Assembly: GCF_014926585.1 (NCBI RefSeq)
Contig: NZ_CP045422.1
Coordinates: forward strand, 3,130,001 to 3,194,000
Length of the DNA stretch: 64,000 bases
Direction of reading: 5' to 3'
Source: Devosia beringensis
Lineage (GTDB): Bacteria; Pseudomonadota; Alphaproteobacteria; Rhizobiales; Devosiaceae
Shown here piece after piece: positions 34,751 to 43,863 of the stretch (its first letter is position 1; each line of letters starts with the position of its first letter). The notes below the pieces were generated by a model. That model worked only from the letters and a program-made list of their open reading frames with translations. It was not told the DNA's origin and did not search any database. Made by a program: the position numbers and the translations under genes.

Positions 34751-35925
34751 TGGCAGACCCCAGCGAACAGGACAAACTCAGCGACGATTGGGGGCTGGAT
34801 GACACGGTCATCCCGCTCGACGTCGAGGTCGAGCAGTCCGACGAGGAAAAGGCCGCCGAAGCCACTGCCGAATGGGCAGCCATGCTCGAAGGCGATACCG
34901 GGGACGGCGAGGGCGGTCCCGACCGCGTGCTCAACCAGGACGAAATCGACAGCCTGCTCGGCTTTGACTCCAGCATCGGCAGCAATATCGAGCTGACGGG
35001 CGTACAGGCGCTGATCAATTCGGCGCTGGTGAGCTATGAACGCCTGCCGATGCTCGAAATCGTCTTTGACCGCCTGGTGCGGCTGGCGACGACGAGTCTG
35101 CGCAATTTCACCTCCGACAATGTGGAAGTGACGCTCGATTCCATTTCGTCGGTGCGGTTCGGCGATTATCTCAACTCGATCCCGCTGCCGGCCATCCTGT
35201 CGGTGATCCGGGCCGAGGAATGGGAAAATTACGGCCTGCTCACCGTCGATTCCAGCCTGATCTACTCGATGATCGACGTGCTGCTGGGCGGTCGCCGTAT
35301 CGGCGGCAATATCCGCATCGAAGGCCGGCCCTATACGACCATCGAGCTGGCGCTCGCGCGGCGGATGATCGAGGTGATCCTCGACGACACGCATCGCGCC
35401 TTCGAGCCGGTGACCAATGTCAATTTCAAGCTCGAGCGCATGGAAACTAATCCGCGCTTTGCTGCGATCTCGCGGCCGGGCAATGCGGCCATCCTGATCG
35501 AGCTGCGCATCGAGATGGACGACCGCGGCGGCAAGATCGAAATCCTGCTGCCCTATGCCACCATCGAACCCATCCGCGAACAGCTGCTGCAGATGTTCAT
35601 GGGTGAAAAATTCGGCCGCGATGCCACCTGGGAAGGCCATCTGGCCACCGAGATCTATTCGGCGGACGTGACGGTCGACGCCATCCTGCACGAGCAGGAT
35701 GTGCCGCTGTCGAAGATGATGGCGATCCAGCCCGGCGACACCTTGATGTTCGAGCGTTCGCCCAATGATCCGGTCCGGCTGCGCTGCGGCGGGGTCGAAC
35801 TGACCGAGGCCATCATGGGCCATATCGGCAATCTGGTCTCGGTGCGGGTTACCCGCCCGCTCAATCCGCCCAAGGTGACCATGGAAGCCTTTGAAGCAAT
35901 AGACGAAAAATCGGAAGGACGATGA
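34750..35925 (+). CDS. fliM: Flagellar motor switch protein FliM
   Basis: A 391-residue FliM. The usual C-terminal SpoA domain (SADVTVDAILHEQDVPLSKM, then MAIQPGDTLMFERSPNDPVR) follows a CheC-like middle (SNIELTGVQALINSALVSYE, then LTVDSSLIYSMIDVLLGGRR). The N-terminal 60 residues are acidic (DDTVIPLDVEVEQSDEEKAA) and include LNQDEIDSLLGFD, the CheY-P binding motif. It forms the C-ring and sets rotation direction. It overlaps the next gene by four bases (ATGA). Confidence 0.95.
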   Translation: MADPSEQDKLSDDWGLDDTVIPLDVEVEQSDEEKAAEATAEWAAMLEGDTGDGEGGPDRVLNQDEIDSLLGFDSSIGSNIELTGVQALINSALVSYERLPMLEIVFDRLVRLATTSLRNFTSDNVEVTLDSISSVRFGDYLNSIPLPAILSVIRAEEWENYGLLTVDSSLIYSMIDVLLGGRRIGGNIRIEGRPYTTIELALARRMIEVILDDTHRAFEPVTNVNFKLERMETNPRFAAISRPGNAAILIELRIEMDDRGGKIEILLPYATIEPIREQLLQMFMGEKFGRDATWEGHLATEIYSADVTVDAILHEQDVPLSKMMAIQPGDTLMFERSPNDPVRLRCGGVELTEAIMGHIGNLVSVRVTRPLNPPKVTMEAFEAIDEKSEGR

Positions 35926-36359
35926 TGTTCGGCTTGCCCCTTGGACTGTTCGTGGAAAGTGCAGTGGCCGTTCTGCTGGCGCTGACAATCGGTTACTGCA
36001 TCGTGCTCAATCACCGGCTGAAGATGCTGCATGCCGACAAGGACGTGTTGCGGCAGATGGTGGCCGACCTGGTGGGGGCCACCAATCTGGCCAACCAGGC
36101 GATCAAGGAGCTCAAGCAGACGGCGGTTGAAGCCGATCTGTCACTGAATTCGCGGCTGGAAGAGGCTGAGCGGTTCGGCATCGAGCTGGCCAATCACGTC
36201 AATGCCGGCACGGTGCTGATGGAGCGCATCGCGCGCATCACCAGCGTGGCGCGCCACAGCCAGGCCATCGAGCCAATCGAGCAGCCGGTGCCCAACAAGG
36301 TGCAGTCCGCGCTCGAACAGCTGCAGTCCCGGGTGCGGACACGGGGAGCGGCAGCGTGA
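35922..36359 (+). CDS. DUF6468 membrane-anchored flagellar protein
   Basis: A 145-residue protein with one N-terminal membrane helix (FVESAVAVLLALTIGYCIV) followed by a long alpha-helical region likely to form a coiled coil (LGATNLANQAIKELKQTA-like heptads). It belongs to the DUF6468 group found next to fliM in Hyphomicrobiales. Its role is unknown; position and topology suggest a stator- or switch-associated protein. It overlaps fliM and motE by four bases each. Confidence 0.75.
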   Translation: MMFGLPLGLFVESAVAVLLALTIGYCIVLNHRLKMLHADKDVLRQMVADLVGATNLANQAIKELKQTAVEADLSLNSRLEEAERFGIELANHVNAGTVLMERIARITSVARHSQAIEPIEQPVPNKVQSALEQLQSRVRTRGAAA

Positions 36360-37447
36360 CAACTATCCGCCTGCTGCCGGTCGTCGTGCTGGCCATTGGT
36401 GCCCTGCTGGTGTTCAAGACCATGGGGCTGGTCACCAATGGCAGCTATGTGCTGACCGGCGCGCGGCAGGCACAGGCATCGGGCGCCGCGGCGCCCGCGG
36501 CTGGCGCTGAAGGCGAAGACGCGCTGGCCTTGCCGCAAGAGCATACAATGGAAGACACCAGCCCGACGCTGGGCGATCAGGCGCCAACCATGAAACCGCA
36601 AAGTGCCGCGGCTGACCATGGCGCTGCGGCGCCTGCTGCGGGTGACCACAGTACACCCGAAGCGGCGGCGGGAGACCACGCGGAGACCGATCCCGCGGCA
36701 GTCGATGGCGCCGTCCCGGCGACCGACGCGGTTCCGGCAGTGGTCAGCGGCACCTATTGCCTGGATTCCGATGCCGCCATCGATGCCGAGGGCAATGTGC
36801 AGCTCAATCCGGCCAAGGCCGTCGAGGGCGCGGCGCATGGCGCGGAAGAACCGGCCGTGCCCCCGCGCAGCGGCGACCCGATGCCGGCCTTTGCCGCCTC
36901 CATGGCAGACTGCCTGCCGACCGGCGACGCCGTACCGCTGCTGATCGACGGGCAGGGCGGTTCGGAGCCGCTGCTGTCGACCGACACGGCCACCGATACC
37001 GAGCAATTGCTGCTGCAGCGGCTGTCGGCACGGCGCGACGAGCTCAAGAAATACGAAGACGACCTGACCCTGCGGTCTTCCATCGTCGATGCGGCCGAAA
37101 AGCGCATCGAAGAGCGTACCGCGACGCTGACGGCACTCGAGGCGCAGATATCGACGCTGGTGGATCAGCGCACGGAGATGGAGAGCGGCCAGTTCGCCGG
37201 GATCGTGGCGATGTACGAAACCATGAAGGCCAAGGATGCTGCGCTGATCTTCAACAATCTGGACATGGAAGTGCTGCTGCAAGTGGCCAAAACCATGAGC
37301 CCGCGCAAGATGGCGCCGATCCTGGCGGAGATGGATACGGCCCGCGCACAGGAGCTGACGGTCAAGATGGCGGCCCTGGCGGACCGTCCGGTATCGGAGA
37401 TGGCGCCCGAAGATCTGGCCGCCTTGCCACAGATCGTGGGTCAGTAA
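36356..37447 (+). CDS. motE: MotE-family protein (MgtE_N-like)
   Basis: A 363-residue protein with an N-terminal export or anchor segment (TTIRLLPVVVLAIGALLVFK). Residues 30-160 are Ala/Pro/Thr/Glu-rich and probably disordered. A coiled coil follows (TEQLLLQRLSARRDELKKYE) and the C-terminal MgtE_N-like domain shows FAGIVAMYETMKAKDAALIF, NNLDMEVLLQVAKTMSPRKM and LAEMDTARAQELTVKMA. In Sinorhizobium, MotE is a periplasmic chaperone of the motor protein MotC. This copy is longer than usual because of the disordered linker. The next gene encodes a large exported protein that may be its client. Confidence 0.78.
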   Translation: MTTIRLLPVVVLAIGALLVFKTMGLVTNGSYVLTGARQAQASGAAAPAAGAEGEDALALPQEHTMEDTSPTLGDQAPTMKPQSAAADHGAAAPAAGDHSTPEAAAGDHAETDPAAVDGAVPATDAVPAVVSGTYCLDSDAAIDAEGNVQLNPAKAVEGAAHGAEEPAVPPRSGDPMPAFAASMADCLPTGDAVPLLIDGQGGSEPLLSTDTATDTEQLLLQRLSARRDELKKYEDDLTLRSSIVDAAEKRIEERTATLTALEAQISTLVDQRTEMESGQFAGIVAMYETMKAKDAALIFNNLDMEVLLQVAKTMSPRKMAPILAEMDTARAQELTVKMAALADRPVSEMAPEDLAALPQIVGQ

Positions 37448-37463
37448 GGCTTTGCCCTCAGGA

Positions 37464-37478
37464 GTAAGGCGCCGTTAA
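37464..37478. promoter_or_regulatory. CtrA-type site upstream of the TPR gene
   Basis: GTAA GGCGCCG TTAA differs from TTAA-N7-TTAA by one base. It lies between motE and the large TPR gene, so that gene may be transcribed separately from the fliL operon. Confidence 0.4.
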
Positions 37479-37586
37479 GCCCGGGCCGCTAGGGTGCGCA
37501 GCACGAATATCGTGTCATCCTGCGCGTCTTGCCGGCCCAGAACAGGGTACGGGACACGCGCCTTGCGTCGGGGCGGGCAGAAGCCG

Positions 37587-40500
37587 GTGAAGAGCGCTTT
37601 CCTTGCAGGTCTGGTGCGGGTCCGAAAGGTCTTGGCGCTTCTGGCCGCGCTGACGGTGCTGGGGCTTGCCGGGCCGGTCGCCAGCGCCGAGCAGGGTCAG
37701 CTGCTGGGTACCGAGGAAGACGGCTATGGCCGGCTGATCCTGAGCTTTCCGGGGCGCGATTCCCTACCCACCTATACGATGCGGATCGAAAATGGCGTGC
37801 TGTCGCTGGAATTCGACGAGCCGATCGCGGTAATCCTGCCCGATGTGGGCACCGTGATGCCGGACTATCTGTCGGTGGCCCGGGTCGATCCGGACGGTCG
37901 CGGCCTGCGCATCGGCCTGCGGTCCGCCTTCAGCTTCAACCGCATCGAGGCCGGCGAGAAGCTCTATATCGACTTGCTGCCGCTGGACTGGCAGGGGCAG
38001 CCGCCGCCGCTGCCGCAAGACGTGATTGCCGAGCTGGCCGAGCGCGCCAGGCTGGCGGCGATCAAGGCCGAGCAGGAGCGCAAGGCGGCGGGGGTGATCG
38101 AGCTCAACCCGCAGGCAAGCGTGCGCATCGGGCGCAATCCCACCTTCCTGCGCGTGCAGTTCGACTGGAACGTGCCCACCACCGGCGCCTTTGTCCAGGA
38201 CGGCGATATGGGCATGATCGGCTTTGAATGGCCGGTCGGCATCGACCTGCGCGACCTGGCCATCGACCTGCCGCCCGAGCTGCTGACGGTGGAAAGTGCG
38301 GTCAACCCGGATGGCGCCACCGTGACGCTGCAGCTGGCCGAGGGGGTCAAGCCGCGGTTTTACGAGAATTCGCCGCGGCAATATATTCTCGACATCGATA
38401 TCGCCGGGGACGGTCCGCCCAGCTTTGATGCAGCGACCCTCGCCGATGGCGTGGCCAAGCAGGATGCCGCGGCAGGGGAGCCGCCATCCACCGATCCGCT
38501 GGTGGGCATGCTGTTCCCCGAATCGGCCGGCAAGACGGTCACGCCCTTTGTCAGCGTGCTGGGCTCCACAGTGCGGGTGGTATTTCCGTTCGAGCAGGAC
38601 ACGCCGGCAGCGGTGTTCCGGCGCGGCAATACGGTGTGGATGCTGTTCGACACCGTGTCGGGAATTGCGCCGCCCACGCAGTCCGATGAGCTCGATGCCC
38701 TGGCCAGCGAATTTGCGGTGGTCGCCTCGGGCGACACGCAGGTGGTGCGGGTCGAGCTGTCGGAGGAAAGGCTGGCGACGCTGGGATCGGAAGGCATGGC
38801 CTGGGTGCTGTCGCTGGGCGACATCATGCTGACGCCGACCGAGCCGATCGAGCTCAGCCGCCGGCGCGACGTCGAAGGCAATTTCGAAGTTGTGGCCCAG
38901 ATGGACCGGCCGGCACGGGTGCATGATTTCCGCGACCCCAATGTCGGGGATGTGCTCAAGGTCGTCACCTCCTATCCACCGGCGCGCGGCCTGTCGCGTT
39001 CGCTCGACTATGTGGATTTTTCAGCCCTGCGCAGTGTGCATGGTCTGGTCATCAAGCCCGAGAGCGAAGACTTGTTGGTCAGCGTCGAGAACGATCTGGC
39101 CGTGCTGAGCGTCCAGGGCGGGCTGACGGTATCGACCATCGACGGTCCCCGGTCGGTGGGCAATGGCATTACCGAAGCGATGCGCGGGGGCTTTGTCGAT
39201 CTGGCGCGGCTGGAGCAGCCCGATTTCGGCCTGTTCGCCGAGCAGCAGCATGAAATGCAGTCCAAGGCCGCCAATGCCGAGGGGGAAGCGCGCGATCCTG
39301 CCCGCCTCGATCTGGCCCAGTATTACATTGCCAACCAGTTCCCGCAGGAAGCCATCGGCGTGCTCGAGGTGCTCGAGCAGGACCTCAAATCGACGGACCT
39401 GACCGGCAAGATGCGGCTGTCGCGGGCGATTGCCGACACCATGGCCAGCCGGCCGCTGGATGCCCTCAAGATCCTCAATACCGCCTCGATGGGCAAGGAA
39501 GTGGATGCGCTGGTCTGGCGCACCATCGCGCGCACCGAAAGCTATGACTACAAGGGCGCGAAGAGCGATGCGCTGGAGGGGCTGTCCGTCGTCGACAACT
39601 ATCCCATCTGGGTGCGCAACCGGTTCTACTTCTCGGCGATCCGCTCGGCCATCGAGGCCGGTGATCCCGACATGGCCGAGCGCGTCCTGGGGCAGATCGA
39701 CTTTCCGAGCCTTGATGCCGAGGACAGCAGCCTGTTCCATCTGCTGTCGGGGCGGATCGACGAGGCCAATGGGCGGGTCGCCGAGGCCATCGACACCTAT
39801 GGCCAGGTGATTGCCGCCGATTTCAGGCCGACGCGGGCCGAGGCCATCTACCGGACGCTGCATCTGCTCGATGAAGCCGGCAAGCTCAACCTGGCCAAGG
39901 CTACCGAGACACTCTCGGCGGAATCGCTGCTGTGGCGCGGCAATCCGCTCGAGGCGGATATGCAGAAGCTGCTGGCGGAACTGTATTTCCGCAATGGCGA
40001 CTACCGCCTGGGCTTTGAAACCGTCAAGCAGGCGGTGGCCAACTATCCCGAGAGCCCGCCGATCAATGCGCTGCGCGACGAGGCCCAGAGCATGTTCGGC
40101 GAGCTGTTCCTCAATGGCGTGGCCGATTCACTGGGGCCGGTGGATGCCCTTGGCCTCTATTACGACTTCCGCCAGCTGACCCCGCCGGGCGCGCGCGGCG
40201 ACGAGATGATCCGCAACCTGGCGCGCCGGCTGGTGCGGGTGGATCTGCTGGCGCAAGCGGCCGAACTGCTCGATTATCAGCTCAACAACCGGCTGCGCGG
40301 CATTGCCAAGACGCAGATCGCGGCCGACCTGGCGGTGATCTACCTGGCGGACCGCAAGCCGCAGGATGCCATCAGGGTGCTCAATGCGACCCGCATGGAA
40401 GGCATGCCGGAATCGCTGGCGCGGCAGCGGCGCGTTCTGGAGGCGCGGGCGATGATCGATGGCGGGCGCGATCAGCTCGGCCTCGACCTGATTCGCGACC

Positions 40501-40931
40501 TGGATGGGCTGGACGTGACGCTGATGCGCATCGACGCGCATTGGAAGGCGAAGCGCTACAGCCAGGCGGCCGAGATGATCGAGGCGCTCTATGCCGGTCC
40601 GACGACCGATGCCGCGCTGAGCCAGCCGGCGCGGATGGGCGTGATCCGGGCGGCGGTGGGCTATGTGCTGGCCAATGACCGGATGGGCCTGGCACGGCTG
40701 CGTTCCAAGTTCGGCGAAGCCATGGTGACATCACCGGAATGGCCGATGTTCGACCTGGTGACGGGCAATGTCGAGGTGACGAGCCTCGAATTCAAGACGG
40801 TCGCGGCCCAGGTGTCGGGCGTTGAAGGCATCAATGCCTTCCTCGCCTCCTATCGCGATACTTATGGGCCCGATGGTGCGCTGGCGCCCATGGTGGCGTC
40901 AGACGCCACGACGGGTAGCGGGAACGTCTGA
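37587..40931 (+). CDS. Large exported TPR-like protein in the flagellar motor operon
   Basis: A protein of about 1,114 residues, not assigned to a named family. A signal peptide (VKSAFLAGLVRVRKVLALLA, cleavage near ASAEQ) leads to three beta-rich segments: about 40-140 (RLILSFPGRDSLPTYTMRIE), 175-275 (TFLRVQFDWNVPTTGAF) and 315-420 (VRVVFPFEQDTPAAVF). From about residue 565 it is helical with TPR-like units (LAQYYIANQFPQEAIGVLEV; IDTYGQVIAADFRPTRAEA; DLAVIYLADRKPQDAIRVLN). The start is a GTG at 37587; the open frame reaches 37494. It follows motE by 139 bases and converges with fliP. I infer a periplasmic motor-associated scaffold, perhaps the local MotC equivalent. The beta domains recall AMIN-type domains. 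Confidence 0.7.
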   Translation: MKSAFLAGLVRVRKVLALLAALTVLGLAGPVASAEQGQLLGTEEDGYGRLILSFPGRDSLPTYTMRIENGVLSLEFDEPIAVILPDVGTVMPDYLSVARVDPDGRGLRIGLRSAFSFNRIEAGEKLYIDLLPLDWQGQPPPLPQDVIAELAERARLAAIKAEQERKAAGVIELNPQASVRIGRNPTFLRVQFDWNVPTTGAFVQDGDMGMIGFEWPVGIDLRDLAIDLPPELLTVESAVNPDGATVTLQLAEGVKPRFYENSPRQYILDIDIAGDGPPSFDAATLADGVAKQDAAAGEPPSTDPLVGMLFPESAGKTVTPFVSVLGSTVRVVFPFEQDTPAAVFRRGNTVWMLFDTVSGIAPPTQSDELDALASEFAVVASGDTQVVRVELSEERLATLGSEGMAWVLSLGDIMLTPTEPIELSRRRDVEGNFEVVAQMDRPARVHDFRDPNVGDVLKVVTSYPPARGLSRSLDYVDFSALRSVHGLVIKPESEDLLVSVENDLAVLSVQGGLTVSTIDGPRSVGNGITEAMRGGFVDLARLEQPDFGLFAEQQHEMQSKAANAEGEARDPARLDLAQYYIANQFPQEAIGVLEVLEQDLKSTDLTGKMRLSRAIADTMASRPLDALKILNTASMGKEVDALVWRTIARTESYDYKGAKSDALEGLSVVDNYPIWVRNRFYFSAIRSAIEAGDPDMAERVLGQIDFPSLDAEDSSLFHLLSGRIDEANGRVAEAIDTYGQVIAADFRPTRAEAIYRTLHLLDEAGKLNLAKATETLSAESLLWRGNPLEADMQKLLAELYFRNGDYRLGFETVKQAVANYPESPPINALRDEAQSMFGELFLNGVADSLGPVDALGLYYDFRQLTPPGARGDEMIRNLARRLVRVDLLAQAAELLDYQLNNRLRGIAKTQIAADLAVIYLADRKPQDAIRVLNATRMEGMPESLARQRRVLEARAMIDGGRDQLGLDLIRDLDGLDVTLMRIDAHWKAKRYSQAAEMIEALYAGPTTDAALSQPARMGVIRAAVGYVLANDRMGLARLRSKFGEAMVTSPEWPMFDLVTGNVEVTSLEFKTVAAQVSGVEGINAFLASYRDTYGPDGALAPMVASDATTGSGNV

Positions 40932-40938
40932 TTGCGCC

Positions 40939-41733
40939 TCAGGTGCTGACGAAGCTGCGCACCAGCGAGCCGGCCACCAGGTACCAGCCGTCGACCAGCA
41001 CGAAGAAAATTAGCTTGAACGGCAGCGAGATCACCACCGGGGGCAGCATCATCATGCCCATGCTCATCAGCACCGAGGCCACGACCATGTCGATGACTAC
41101 GAAGGGCAGGAACAGCAGGAAACCGATCTCGAAGGCACGCCGCAGTTCGGAAATCATGAAGGCCGGGATCAGCAGCTGCAGCGGGATGGCTTCGGGCTCG
41201 TTGGGTGGCTCGGCCTCCGACAGGGCGAAGAACAGCGACAAATCCTGCTCGCGCACATTGGCGCGCATGAATTCATGCAGCGGCGCGCTGCCCTGCTCGA
41301 AGGCCTGGGTGATCTCGATGTCGCCAGCGAGCAGCGGGGCAATGCCCTGGTCATAGGTGGCCTGCAGCGTGGGCTGCATGACGAACAGCGTCAGGAAGAG
41401 GGCAAGCGACACCATCACCGAATTGGGCGGCGCGGTCTGCAGGCCGATGGCGGTGCGCAGCAGCGACAGGACCACGACGATACGGGTGAAGCTGGTCACC
41501 ATCACCAGGATGGAGGGCGCCAGCGACAGCAGGGTGATCAGCCCGATGATCTGGACGGCGCGTTCGGTAATGGTGGTGTCGTCGCCGAAATCGATCGACA
41601 GATCCTGGCCAAGGGCCAGGCTTGGGGTCAGGGCCAGAACCAGCAGTACGGCCGGGCCGACATAGCGGGCAAGGGGGCGCTGCCGCCGCGGGGCGACGTC
41701 AGTTCCGCTGGGTCTCGCTGCTGCCGTCGCCAA
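40939..41733 (-). CDS. fliP: Flagellar export gate protein FliP
   Basis: A 264-residue FliP, a core of the type III export gate. A cleavable signal region (VGPAVLLVLALTPSLALGQD) precedes the conserved part: LITLLSLAPSILVMVTSFTR, IVVVLSLLRTAIGLQTAPPN, MVSLALFLTLFVMQPT, then LLIPAFMISELRRAFEIGFL and MGMMMLPPVVISLPFKLIFF. No ATG fits. The best start is a TTG at 41731-41733, which follows GAGGG and lies inside the end of fliO, so the two are translationally coupled. The start is the uncertain part; the identity is not. Confidence 0.93.
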   Translation of the reverse strand: MATAAARPSGTDVAPRRQRPLARYVGPAVLLVLALTPSLALGQDLSIDFGDDTTITERAVQIIGLITLLSLAPSILVMVTSFTRIVVVLSLLRTAIGLQTAPPNSVMVSLALFLTLFVMQPTLQATYDQGIAPLLAGDIEITQAFEQGSAPLHEFMRANVREQDLSLFFALSEAEPPNEPEAIPLQLLIPAFMISELRRAFEIGFLLFLPFVVIDMVVASVLMSMGMMMLPPVVISLPFKLIFFVLVDGWYLVAGSLVRSFVST

Positions 41734-42364
41734 GGTGCGTGCCCTCGATCTCTGCCTGTCCGACGTCCTCTTTAGCTGAGTCGGGGCCCGGCTGAGCGGT
41801 GGGGGAGGCGAATTCAGGGGAAACCGGCAAATCCGTGTCACTGACCGGGCGCAGGAGCCCGGTATGGCGCAGCGAGAGATGGGCACGCTTGCCGGTGGAA
41901 CGACCCTGTTTCTGCAATTCCGCCAGCACGGTGCCGGGCGCGCCGGCCGGTTCGACGGCAACGGGGGCGGGCACCGGCGCCGGCGCGACCGCGACGGGGG
42001 TGGGGGGCTGTGGCGCGGCAGGCGCGGGCTGGCGCGGCGGCACCATGGGCACGGGCCGGCGCGTCGGCGGCACCGGCGCCTTGGCATCCACGGCAATGCC
42101 GGTTTCGATCACCAGGTCCTGCGGACCGCCGGTGAGAATGAGATGGTCGACATTGTCGCGGCGGATGATCAGCAATTGCCGCTTGGGATCGAGGGCCAGG
42201 CTTTCCACCACGGCAAGGCGCCGGTTGCGGCCGCGCGTCGCCCTGCCGGTGGCACCCTGCAGCAATTTGAGCAGCCAGAGCACCAGGACGATGCCGACAA
42301 TGACCACGGCAAGGGCAAAGATGGCGTTGACGATTCCACCAAAGGGGGTGGTGATGATGTCCAT
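41699..42364 (-). CDS. fliO: Flagellar export protein FliO
   Basis: A 221-residue FliO. One N-terminal membrane helix (IVNAIFALAVVIVGIVLVLW) is followed by the conserved cytoplasmic motif LAVVESLALDPKRQLLIIRR, then DNVDHLILTGGPQDLVIETG. The remaining 120 residues are Pro/Ala-rich and probably unstructured. FliO helps assemble the FliP ring. It is transcribed divergently from flgB, with a perfect CtrA-type site in the shared intergenic region, and overlaps fliP. Confidence 0.88.
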   Translation of the reverse strand: MDIITTPFGGIVNAIFALAVVIVGIVLVLWLLKLLQGATGRATRGRNRRLAVVESLALDPKRQLLIIRRDNVDHLILTGGPQDLVIETGIAVDAKAPVPPTRRPVPMVPPRQPAPAAPQPPTPVAVAPAPVPAPVAVEPAGAPGTVLAELQKQGRSTGKRAHLSLRHTGLLRPVSDTDLPVSPEFASPTAQPGPDSAKEDVGQAEIEGTHLGDGSSETQRN

Positions 42365-42469
42365 GTCGGCTCCAAATCGCTGTCGCCGCGAATCCGGGCG
42401 GCATATCTTGCCTAGTTAGGCGGGTAAATGTGCAGATTGCGAGGCTTCTGCCGCGCAAAACCGCTTCGG

Positions 42470-42484
42470 TTAACACTTGATTAA
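42470..42484. promoter_or_regulatory. CtrA-type site between fliO and flgB
   Basis: TTAA CACTTGA TTAA is a perfect TTAA-N7-TTAA site. It is 55 bases upstream of flgB and 106 bases upstream of fliO, so one CtrA dimer could serve both directions. Confidence 0.7.
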
Positions 42485-42538
42485 CCATAGGGCGGCAAGA
42501 ATTGCCCATCGGACGAGCAGACTCGCGGGGAACGGCCA

Positions 42539-42943
42539 ATGGGCCTGATGAACATGCCGGTCTTTACGGCGCTGACGGACAAGATGCGCTGGCACCAGAC
42601 CCGTCAAGGCTTACTGGCAGAAAATGTCGCCAATGCGGAGACGCCCGGATTTCGCGGGCGTGATCTCAAGCAGTTCAACTTTGCCGAGACGTCCGGGGCG
42701 TTTTCGGTGGCCTCGGTGACGACGACGGCAACCCAGCCGATGCATTTTGCGGTCGGCGGGCAGGGCGACAGCGCCTTTGGCGCGCAGCAGATGGCCAATT
42801 TCGAGATCACGCCGGAAGGCAATGGTGTCTCGCTCGAAGACGAGATGATGAAGGTCACCACCAATATGATGGATTACCAGGCGGCCACGGGCCTCTACCA
42901 GAAATCGATCAAGATCCTGCGCACCGCCATGGGCAGGTCGTAA
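42539..42943 (+). CDS. flgB: Proximal rod protein FlgB
   Basis: A 134-residue rod subunit. FTALTDKMRWHQTRQGLLAE followed by NVANAETPGFRGRDLKQF forms the N-terminal D0 helix with the characteristic NxANAxTPGF motif; the C terminus MMKVTTNMMDYQAATGLYQK completes it. Length is standard. It starts the operon flgB-flgC-fliE, which probably continues to fliQ, fliR and flhB. Confidence 0.94.
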   Translation: MGLMNMPVFTALTDKMRWHQTRQGLLAENVANAETPGFRGRDLKQFNFAETSGAFSVASVTTTATQPMHFAVGGQGDSAFGAQQMANFEITPEGNGVSLEDEMMKVTTNMMDYQAATGLYQKSIKILRTAMGRS

Positions 42944-42965
42944 GACCGCCAGAAAGTTTGCGACC

Positions 42966-43376
42966 ATGGACTTCTCTTCTTCCCTTCGGATTGCCGCTAC
43001 AGGCCTGCATGCGCAGACCGCGCGCATGCGCGTGATCGCCGAAAACCTGGCCAATGCGGACTCCGCCGGCAAGGCGCCGGGCGATGAGCCCTATCGCCGT
43101 CGCATTCCGACCTTCGAGACGAGCTTTGACGCCGAAGTGGGCGGCAAGATCGTCGAAGTGGGCAAGCTTGCCTATGACATGAGCGACTTTTCCAGCCGCT
43201 ACGAGCCCGGCCACCCGGCCGCGGACGCCGCCGGCTATGTGCAGTATCCCAACGTCAATACGCTCATCGAGACGATGGACATGCGCGAGGCCCAGCGCAC
43301 CTACGAGGCCAATCTCAACGTCGTCACCGTTACGCGGCAGATGCTCGGGCGCACGCTCGACATCCTGCGCGGCTAA
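42966..43376 (+). CDS. flgC: Proximal rod protein FlgC
   Basis: A 136-residue FlgC. The N-terminal segment SLRIAATGLHAQTARMRVIA, followed by ENLANADSAGKAPGDEPYRR, matches the family; the C terminus PNVNTLIETMDMREAQRTYE, then ANLNVVTVTRQMLGRTLDIL, is the diagnostic FlgC end. It lies 22 bases after flgB and 17 bases before fliE. Confidence 0.95.
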   Translation: MDFSSSLRIAATGLHAQTARMRVIAENLANADSAGKAPGDEPYRRRIPTFETSFDAEVGGKIVEVGKLAYDMSDFSSRYEPGHPAADAAGYVQYPNVNTLIETMDMREAQRTYEANLNVVTVTRQMLGRTLDILRG

Positions 43377-43393
43377 TCGGCTAGGAAACCAGC

Positions 43394-43729
43394 ATGGCCA
43401 TCACCACACCGTTCAACGCCGCTGCCGCCGCCTATGGCAGTGCCAGCCGACTGATCCAGCAGGCAGCCAAGCCGGCTGCCGACCTGACCGCCTTGGCGCC
43501 CACAGCGGGCGGGCAGAACTTTGCCGACATGCTGGCCAGCCAGGTGCAGGGCGTGGTCGATACCGGCCGCACCAGCGATGCCATGGCCATGGACATGGTC
43601 AATGGCAAGGCCAATGTGGTCGACATGGTGACGGCGCTGAGCGAAAGCGAAATGGCCATCGAAAGCATGGTCACCGTTCGGGACCGTGTGATCTCGGCCT
43701 ATGAAGAAATCATGCGGATGCCGATCTAG
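43394..43729 (+). CDS. fliE: MS-ring/rod adaptor FliE
   Basis: A 111-residue FliE. The family core is visible in the second half: NFADMLASQVQGVVDTGRTS, DAMAMDMVNGKANVVDMVTA and LSESEMAIESMVTVRDRVIS, ending YEEIMRMPI. It links the MS-ring to FlgB in the rod and is an early export substrate. It follows flgC by 17 bases. Confidence 0.93.
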   Translation: MAITTPFNAAAAAYGSASRLIQQAAKPAADLTALAPTAGGQNFADMLASQVQGVVDTGRTSDAMAMDMVNGKANVVDMVTALSESEMAIESMVTVRDRVISAYEEIMRMPI

Positions 43730-43817
43730 CCCTGCCGTCGGCGCCGCCCTGCAGGTATCCCTGCCTGGACTGAGCGGCGCCCTGAACGCCGCGTTCCACC
43801 ATCGCCGAAGCGCTGCG

Positions 43818-43832
43818 TTAGGACTATCTTAA
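43818..43832. promoter_or_regulatory. CtrA-type site upstream of fliQ
   Basis: TTAG GACTATC TTAA differs by one base from TTAA-N7-TTAA and lies 32 bases upstream of fliQ. The 134-base gap between fliE and fliQ is much larger than other gaps in this cluster, which agrees with a separate promoter for fliQ-fliR-flhB. Confidence 0.55.
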
Positions 43833-43863
43833 CCCAGCGCGATTCGTGCGCAGCGAGACGATC

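Noticed and set aside
40939-42096. 385-codon form of FliP
   Set aside because: The additional N terminus is the fliO region in another frame; FliP proteins have about 250 residues and begin with the signal region near 41733.
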